Shown: positions 6,046-10,739 of the stretch, one piece after another | How the letters are laid out: every line of letters begins with the position of its first letter | Numbering within the stretch: the first letter of the stretch is position 1 | Assembly (NCBI GenBank): GCA_028705905.1 | Contig: JAQWCP010000028.1 | Span: 1-10,739 of the forward strand | Source: Oscillospiraceae bacterium | GTDB lineage: Bacteria; Bacillota; Clostridia; Oscillospirales; Oscillospiraceae | DNA: 10,739 bases | Reading direction: 5' to 3' | Position numbers and translations under genes: made by a program | The notes under the pieces: generated by a model | The model's input: the letters and a program-made list of their open reading frames with translations, nothing else | Database searches by the model: none | What the model was told of the DNA's origin: nothing

Positions 6046-7770
6046 TTATGGTGTTGGAAGTCTGCCAAAGCTCAAAAAGTGGCTTTGCCAATAGCTTGTT
6101 TCAATGCTGCTGTATTGAATGGGGTCGCCGCAGTGGACCATCTTCCCGCCGCCCACATAAATGCCCACATTGGATGCGCCGGCGGTGTCGTAGGTGCCTT
6201 GAAAGAAAATCAGGTCACCGGGCTTTGCATTGGCAGAGGATACACGGGTACAGATATTAAGAAGCCCCTGCGCACCTAAGCGCCCCACATCCCAGCCGCT
6301 GTGATTGATAACCCAGCTGACATAGCCGGAACAGTCAAAGGAGGTAGAGGGAGAGGAGCCGCCCCAAACATAGGGATAGCCTAAATACTTCTCCGCTTGT
6401 GCTATAATGGCGGCAAACTGTTCATCCTCCAGTGCTTCCGGTGGGATTTCATATTTTTCATATACGGTGTTGTAATAGCGGTTCACATAGGCAGAACCGC
6501 CAAACAGGTCGGGACGATTACCAAGCGTTGCCATATACATGGCATACATGGAAAGCTGCTCCTGTGACATGATGTAAACCGGCACATGGGATAGATTGAA
6601 GTTTTCCAGTGTAACGGTGCAGATGTAGTAGTCGTAATACACTCGGTAGCTATCGGTGTGGGTGTTGCCGTCCTCGTCCGTCCAGGTGTCGGTTTCAATG
6701 TAATAGCGCTGTTCTACCGTTACCGTTTCGGTGAGGATATATTGCCTGTCAAACAGAGTTTGCAGGATACCGCCCACCTCATCAATCGTCCACTCGCCGC
6801 CGTGCAGGGCGGTAATCGCAGAGATTAGCACATAGGGGTCGTGCTCAATATCGTCTAAGTCGAAATGGTACTCATCATAGCTGTGGGTGCGTTCATAATT
6901 GTCCAAATAGCTTTGCAGCTCGGCTTCCAGTGCGGTGTACTGTGCTTCGGCGGCGAGCATATCCCTGTCCTCACATGGGTAGGTAGAAATTGCTATACTG
7001 GAGGTTAGCCCCTCCATCAGCACCGAGCAGGAGGACACCACATTGAGCAGCAGCACCACAATCAGTGCGATGCCGCCCACCATGAGAAAGCCTTTTTTGT
7101 GCCGTGCGATAAACTCGCCGGTCTTTTTGGCTTTTTCCGCAGCTTTTTTTGCTGCCTTTGCCGTGGTTTCCGATGCCTTGACGGTGGACTGTGCATTTTT
7201 CCCGGCTTTGGCTGCGGCATACTGCTGCTTAATGGCACGCTTTTGCTGCCAGCGAGAATAAGGGTTACTGGAAAGCTCCGGGTTTTGCTGCTTTGCCTGC
7301 TGATTTAGCGCCCTTAGGTTGGCTCTGTCTGCCTTAACCTCGGCACGATCAGCGGCACGGTAGGGCTTGAGCCGGTGACTGCGGTAGGCGCTGCGCCCCA
7401 AACGATAGCCGCCCTCGGCGGTTTCCTCCAGCCTGTGCGCGCCCTCCAAGCCCACATTATCCTGTTCGGACTTGCGTATTTCACGGTGAAGCGCACCCAC
7501 TACCGTATCGCCCGGTGCGTCACGAATGGCATGGCTCAGCTTGGATGGTGGGCGTTTTTTGTCTACCTCCTCATATAGCAGGCGCTTTGTGACCTTGCCG
7601 GTTTTGGCATCCACGGTGGTTTGCCTGACCTTAACAGTCTTTTGCGGTATTTTTGCCTCGGCTTTTTCCAGCCTTTTGATGCGCTTATCCGCTTTTTGGA
7701 CTGCCTTTTTCAGCTCCGGGGCGCTGCACTCTTTCTCTGAAAACAGCAGCCGTGGGGAACGCTTGCTCAT
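6046..7770 (-). CDS. CD1108-family membrane protein with NlpC/P60 hydrolase domain
   Basis: This 574-residue protein would locally open peptidoglycan so the transfer channel can cross the wall. The first 225 residues are highly basic (Lys, Arg, Ala-rich) and cytoplasmic. One transmembrane segment (about 227-248, GFLMVGGIALIVVLLLNVV) follows, then an extracellular region (250-450) and a C-terminal NlpC/P60 domain (about 455-574). In that domain YPYVWGG and FDCSGY give the nucleophile Cys480, and PGDLIFF is intact. The strand that normally carries the catalytic His reads ASNVGIYVG, with Asn534 (codon AAT, 6169-6171) in its place; His546, the likely third polar residue, is present. Hydrolase activity is therefore doubtful. 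Its start overlaps the upstream stop (ATGA) and DUF4315 follows 13 nt later. The domain architecture resembles Tn916 Orf14. Confidence 0.9.
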   Translation of the reverse strand: MSKRSPRLLFSEKECSAPELKKAVQKADKRIKRLEKAEAKIPQKTVKVRQTTVDAKTGKVTKRLLYEEVDKKRPPSKLSHAIRDAPGDTVVGALHREIRKSEQDNVGLEGAHRLEETAEGGYRLGRSAYRSHRLKPYRAADRAEVKADRANLRALNQQAKQQNPELSSNPYSRWQQKRAIKQQYAAAKAGKNAQSTVKASETTAKAAKKAAEKAKKTGEFIARHKKGFLMVGGIALIVVLLLNVVSSCSVLMEGLTSSIAISTYPCEDRDMLAAEAQYTALEAELQSYLDNYERTHSYDEYHFDLDDIEHDPYVLISAITALHGGEWTIDEVGGILQTLFDRQYILTETVTVEQRYYIETDTWTDEDGNTHTDSYRVYYDYYICTVTLENFNLSHVPVYIMSQEQLSMYAMYMATLGNRPDLFGGSAYVNRYYNTVYEKYEIPPEALEDEQFAAIIAQAEKYLGYPYVWGGSSPSTSFDCSGYVSWVINHSGWDVGRLGAQGLLNICTRVSSANAKPGDLIFFQGTYDTAGASNVGIYVGGGKMVHCGDPIQYSSIETSYWQSHFLSFGRLPTP

Positions 7771-8069
7771 TCCTCATCATCCCAATCGTCGTCATCCATG
7801 CCGCCCAGCTCGTCAAGCAGCTGGTCTGCCTGTGCAATAAAGCTGTCCAGCATTTCTCGGTATTCCTCGGCCATGTCGGTAAGCTCAATCAGCCGTTGGG
7901 CAAAAGCGTTCAAATCCGGTGCCGATTTCTCTGGTTTCTCGGCTGCAGAGGTGTTCAGCAGTCCGTTTTCCTCCAGAAATTGCAGCGCACGGGTAAAGGC
8001 TTCAAAGGAAATGGGCTGGGTGGGGTCTGTCTGGTCGCAGATGATGATGCAATTCGTGCTGTTATCCAT
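7767..8069 (-). CDS. Small acidic protein of the conjugation operon, unknown function
   Basis: This 100-residue protein belongs to no family I can name. It is predicted soluble and mostly helical: FEAFTRALQFLEENGLL (22-38), a Pro/Ser/Lys linker, a second helix NAFAQRLIELTDMAEEYREM (54-73) running on to DELGG, then an extremely acidic end (DDDDWDDEE). The acidic tail might contact the very basic N-terminus of the NlpC/P60 protein encoded immediately downstream; that is inference from charge and position only. The ATG at 8069 has GGAGG 9 nt upstream. It lies 31 nt after the virB4 stop and overlaps the next gene by 4 bp (ATGA), so it is a regular operon member. The virB4-to-NlpC/P60 position is commonly filled by a short ORF of this sort. 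Confidence 0.75.
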   Translation of the reverse strand: MDNSTNCIIICDQTDPTQPISFEAFTRALQFLEENGLLNTSAAEKPEKSAPDLNAFAQRLIELTDMAEEYREMLDSFIAQADQLLDELGGMDDDDWDDEE

Positions 8070-8100
8070 AGTAAATTACCTCCGTTTTTTTGTTGTCGTG

Positions 8101-8468
8101 TCAAACTTCTGACACCTCGGTTAATTTTGTGGTCATGACCGCATACAGCTCGGTGTCCTTGGGGAATCTGTCCACAAAGGGCAGAATGACATTGCCATAA
8201 AAAAGCAGCCCTTCGCCTTCACCGCTGTGGGTGACATACGAGAGCTGGTGGGGTGAAATATTGAGCTGCTTGGCGAGAATCTGTCGGTCACCGCCCGCCT
8301 GGTTGAGCATATACACATAATCTGAGTTTTCAAAGATATTCTCCACCTCACGGGAGGCAAGCAAATCCTTGACATTTTGGGTAATGCCGGTGGGAATACC
8401 GCCCCATTTTCTGAAACGCTTCCAGATTTCCACCGTGTAGGCAGCAGTTTGCTCCTCACGGAGCAAAA
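8101..8468 (-). CDS. virB4-type conjugation ATPase, 3' exon only
   Basis: This is the C-terminal 122 or so residues of the VirB4 ATPase that powers the type IV secretion channel. Family motifs seen: LLREEQTAAYTVEIWKRFRK, then GGIPTGITQNVKDLLASREV (the TQN motif near the ATPase sensor region), NIFENSDYVYMLNQ, and a C-terminal GEGLLFYGNVILPFVDRFP. The Walker A and B motifs are absent because they lie upstream of the group II intron, outside the window. In relatives LLREEQ directly follows the Walker B segment YIDEFH. The exon boundary is inferred from the intron's domain VI. The open frame runs on artificially into the intron to 8559. Because the intron is in the sense orientation, this is an exon rather than a dead fragment. 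The stop is at 8101, 31 nt before the next gene. Confidence 0.85.
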
Positions 8469-8517
8469 ATGGCGATAGGTAAGATTTTGATGTTATCTCC
8501 ATCTTTTCCCCCGCCCC
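8469..8517 (-). ncRNA. Group II intron domain VI and 3' splice site
   Basis: On the minus strand GGCG near the start of this segment pairs with CGCC (8474-8471), and GATG pairs with CATC nearer the loop. An unpaired A at 8476 is the 8th base from the proposed end, where the branch-point adenosine is expected (7-8 nt). The intron would end in AT (8470-8469), matching the usual AY. The downstream bases TT-TTG-CTC then continue the VirB4 frame. Confidence 0.7.
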
Positions 8518-8551
8518 AAACCGGGCATGATAGTTTCCCATCACCCGGCTT
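8518..8551 (-). ncRNA. Group II intron domain V (catalytic hairpin)
   Basis: This 34-nt hairpin has every hallmark of domain V: the AGC triad at 8550-8548 in a lower stem pairing AAGCCGGG with CCCGGTTT, a 2-nt TG bulge, an upper stem TGATGG/CTATCA and a GAAA tetraloop. It binds the catalytic metal ions for splicing. It begins only 4 nt after the maturase stop codon. Confidence 0.93.
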
Positions 8552-8555
8552 TCCA

Positions 8556-10487
8556 TCAAAGTACAGATTGCACATCATACAAACAACTCTCAACATTGGC
8601 AAGGCTCCTAAACTTGTTCAAGGTTTTCAACTGTTTGGCGTTCAATTTCAGCTCGTCAAAATATTTCCTGATTTTCTTTGGGTCAGTGGCATGTATCAAA
8701 CGGTGCACGGTTTCGCCAACGATGGCGAGATTTTTGTACTCATCCGTACCACCCGAACGTTTGGGCTGTCGATGATGACAATGGATATCACCAATTTCCA
8801 GCTTTGCGCCAGTTACAGCGCACTTTCCCATTTGGGCACAGAACAGCGAAATGCGATTGTCATTAAAAGCCACGGTTTGGTAAAGAACCGGATTACGCAT
8901 AAGGTAGTGCAGAATTGCCATGTCCACGTTTGCACCGAGCTTTTTATGAATCTCGTCGCGTCCCTCCGGCGTATAGCTGTTGATTACACGCTTTCTTGCC
9001 ATCGGGTTTCTGTGTTTGGCATATCCTATCGGAATAATCGCGTACCCGCGCACAAACCGTAGTTGCTGGCTTTGCCCATAACGCTTGTAGATATAGTCAG
9101 GAATGTAATAGTTCAGCTTTCGTTTCTTCGCCTGTTTTGCAGTTTTCAACCTCTGGGTCAACCTTGCTTGTAGGCTCTTGTGGACTGAAAAGGCCAGTGG
9201 ATGTAAGTCATGGCAAATCATAGTCGCCATGCTATAATAGTTGTGGACACCCAAAACATACGAATTGTAACGGCTTACCGCCGCGTGTTCCGCACGCTTA
9301 CCGTATCCGGGGTACTCAATGTCGTGAATCAGCCTTTTCAAATTCACTTGGATTTTGGACAGGGATTTTTCTCTGATATGGCTTTCCACCACGAATTTGG
9401 GATTGCTTTTGCTACCACGGTTTCTGGCCCGAATCCGTATCCCAAGAAATTCAGAATATTCTTCCTTGAGATTGACGATTTTGGACTTTTCTGGGCTGAT
9501 TTCCAGCCCAAGCCGACCTTTCAGCCAACCCGTAACAGCGTGGTACAACTTGACAGCACTCTGGTAACTGTTGGTAAATAGTTTGAAATCATCCGCATAG
9601 CGAACGCCGGTCACTTCCTTGAGCCCGGTGTAATCCCGGAGCATCTTGTACTTGTTTCCTTTGTTCTCGCTACCATTTCTGTTGATGCCTGTAGCATATT
9701 TCTTCCGTGTGGGCATTTCCTCCCACTGGCTGGCAATCCACCAGTCCAACTCGTTTAACACAATGTTGGAAAGAAGCGGCGAGATGATGCCGCCTTGCGG
9801 AGTTCCCTTTTCCGGGAAACCAATCCCCGCAACTTCCGCTTTCAGCATGGCCGATATGATACACAGCAGCTTTTTGTCGCGTATGCCCAGCGCCCACATT
9901 TGTTTCAGTAGCTTGCCGTGCTCAACATTGTCAAAGAACCCTTTGATGTCCACGTCCACCACATAATGGTAATGGGTTTTCTGTATGTTCTGATAAACCC
10001 GCGCTATGGCGTGTTCCTGGCTACGATTAGGCCGAAACCCATAACTGTGCTCATGAAACTTTGCTTCACATATTGGCTCCAGCACTTGCAGGACACACTG
10101 TTGTATCAGGCGGTCAAGAATGGTTGGGATTCCCAGCGGGCGTTTCTTTGCCGGGTCGTTGTCTTTTGGGATTTCTGCCCGCCGGACGCTCTGCGGTTTG
10201 TACCAGTTGAGTTTTCGCTGTACCATAGAAATGAGTGCTTCATCAGAGAATTTTTCCAAGTCCTTGATAGTCCGTCCATCTGTACCAGCGGTTTTGCTCC
10301 CATGATTCCCTTTGATGTTGCGGTATGCCAACCGTATGTTTTCAGGCAGAGAAATCATTGTTACAATGTTCTTAAACTCCCGGCCTTTCAAACTGTCTGC
10401 ATACAATTTGTCTTGGATATTTTGGAAATCATAGTATTCCGCATGACGCAATTTGGACTTTTTCTGAGCCTTGGACTTTGTTGCCAT
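8556..10487 (-). CDS. Group II intron reverse transcriptase/maturase with HNH endonuclease
   Basis: This 643-residue LtrA-like protein helps the intron fold and splice, nicks target DNA and copies the intron RNA. In order: a basic N-terminal extension; reverse transcriptase blocks with LGIPTILDRLIQQ (118-130), HSYGFRPNRSQEHA (147-160), a catalytic Asp in VDVDIKGFFDNVEH, GTPQGGIISPLLSNI (228-242) and the active site YADD (297-300); the maturase (domain X) region (about 370-510); and a C-terminal HNH nuclease (about 548-600) with Cys550, Cys556, the CHH triplet 570-572, Asn586 and His599. All key residues are intact, so the intron could still be mobile. The start is ATG 10487 with AGAGG about 6 nt upstream. 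Its stop (TGA, 8558-8556) nearly touches domain V, so the ORF fills domain IV almost to its end. Confidence 0.95.
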   Translation of the reverse strand: MATKSKAQKKSKLRHAEYYDFQNIQDKLYADSLKGREFKNIVTMISLPENIRLAYRNIKGNHGSKTAGTDGRTIKDLEKFSDEALISMVQRKLNWYKPQSVRRAEIPKDNDPAKKRPLGIPTILDRLIQQCVLQVLEPICEAKFHEHSYGFRPNRSQEHAIARVYQNIQKTHYHYVVDVDIKGFFDNVEHGKLLKQMWALGIRDKKLLCIISAMLKAEVAGIGFPEKGTPQGGIISPLLSNIVLNELDWWIASQWEEMPTRKKYATGINRNGSENKGNKYKMLRDYTGLKEVTGVRYADDFKLFTNSYQSAVKLYHAVTGWLKGRLGLEISPEKSKIVNLKEEYSEFLGIRIRARNRGSKSNPKFVVESHIREKSLSKIQVNLKRLIHDIEYPGYGKRAEHAAVSRYNSYVLGVHNYYSMATMICHDLHPLAFSVHKSLQARLTQRLKTAKQAKKRKLNYYIPDYIYKRYGQSQQLRFVRGYAIIPIGYAKHRNPMARKRVINSYTPEGRDEIHKKLGANVDMAILHYLMRNPVLYQTVAFNDNRISLFCAQMGKCAVTGAKLEIGDIHCHHRQPKRSGGTDEYKNLAIVGETVHRLIHATDPKKIRKYFDELKLNAKQLKTLNKFRSLANVESCLYDVQSVL

Positions 10488-10739
10488 AGTCGGCCTCTTT
10501 CCATACGGATTTGGCCTTTCTTAGTCCTATTCGAACCTATGAGTGTTTGTTTGGTATGATAAACTCCTTTCTGCAATCTGTTCCCTGACTACAGCCCGTC
10601 CCTCCACCGCTTACTTTTTTCACGGCTTCTCAGCGCGGTTATCGCTAACCGCACACGGTAACATGGCTGCTGTTTCATCCTTGATTAAGAAAAGTTATAC
10701 CGCCCTCTGAACAACGGGGAACGATTTTCCTTTTCAACG
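10488..10739 (-). ncRNA. Group II intron RNA upstream of the ORF (domains II-III region, partial)
   Basis: There is no gene here, but the bases are expected to form intron RNA structure. The clearest element is a perfect 7-bp hairpin, GCGGTTA / TAACCGC, with a GCGA (GNRA-type) tetraloop at 10635-10652 (read on the minus strand). GNRA loops commonly make tertiary contacts in these ribozymes. I cannot assign individual domains reliably without the missing 5' part. Confidence 0.6.

Larger units (their letters stand above)
2778..8468 (-). mobile_element. Tn1549/CD1107-like conjugative element backbone
   Basis: The order virB4, small acidic protein, NlpC/P60 protein, DUF4315, DUF4366, Cys-rich protein, topB matches the transfer region of Tn1549-like and C. 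difficile CTn-type elements as I remember it. Genes overlap or nearly touch, all on one strand, and the region is richer in G+C than the inserted element on its left. Relaxase, coupling protein and integrase are not in view. A toxin-antitoxin cassette is embedded between the Cys-rich gene and topB. Confidence 0.8.
8469..10739 (-). mobile_element. Group II intron in virB4, 5' end outside the window
   Basis: This is a retromobile self-splicing intron: an LtrA-like maturase ORF followed within 5 nt by a canonical domain V and then a domain VI ending in AT at 8469. The 5' end (domain I, expected GTGYG) is not in view; the 252 bases upstream of the ORF are too few for domains I-III. It is read on the same strand as virB4, as required for splicing to restore that mRNA. 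The 3' boundary is placed where the basal stem GGCG/CGCC closes and the virB4 frame resumes. Confidence 0.85.

Noticed and set aside
10650..10654. GTGCG on the minus strand as the intron 5' end
   Set aside because: Fewer than 170 bases separate it from the maturase start, too little for domains I-III, and it lies at the edge of a stable internal hairpin; the real 5' end should be upstream of the window.
1..10739. CRISPR array, tRNA or rRNA genes, retron or known anti-phage defence genes
   Set aside because: No regularly spaced repeats, no tRNA-like cloverleaf with family bases, and the only reverse transcriptase is clearly a group II intron maturase with an adjacent domain V.

Overview
The window looks like accessory DNA from a gut-type member of the Clostridia (Firmicutes). 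It is a stretch of a Tn1549/CD1107-like integrative conjugative element (ICE) that has been hit by two other mobile elements. This rests on gene families and order (VirB4 ATPase, CD1108-type NlpC/P60 protein, DUF4315, DUF4366, TopB), strong AGGAGG-type ribosome binding sites, and a TnpX/TndX-type large serine recombinase. All real genes read on the minus strand, so the functional order runs from high to low coordinates.

Layout, in transcription order. (1) 10739 to 8469: the 3' part of a group II intron, with the RNA domains upstream of the ORF (10488-10739, incomplete), a 643-residue reverse transcriptase/maturase with a C-terminal HNH nuclease (8556-10487), a canonical 34-nt domain V (8518-8551) and domain VI. 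Its 5' end lies beyond the window. (2) 8468 to 4869: ICE backbone. This holds the 3' exon of virB4, a small acidic protein, the NlpC/P60 membrane protein, DUF4315, DUF4366 and a small Cys-rich protein. The genes are packed with 4-11 bp overlaps or gaps of about 13-31 bp, as in one operon. (3) 4843 to 4179: a self-contained Phd/YefM-ParE toxin-antitoxin cassette with its own promoter, a palindromic operator and a terminator. (4) 4158 to 2778: topB, a type IA topoisomerase, cut off after codon 460. (5) 2777 to 1: the end of a second, visibly more AT-rich element carrying a large serine recombinase and a 92-residue protein. It continues past the left edge.

The main biological points are the two interruptions. 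The serine-recombinase element sits in topB exactly at a GA dinucleotide flanked by TTAC/GTAA arms, the expected crossover for TnpX/TndX enzymes. The recombinase ATG lies 2 nt after the chimeric topB stop codon. The group II intron sits in virB4 in the sense orientation, next to the predicted Walker B coding region. Its inferred 3' splice site would restore a Leu-Leu-Leu-Arg reading, so splicing may keep virB4 functional, whereas topB can be repaired only by excision. The NlpC/P60 protein also has Asn where the family's catalytic His is expected. I saw no CRISPR array, tRNA or rRNA. The individual families are known; what deserves attention is their nested arrangement and the small regulatory structures.
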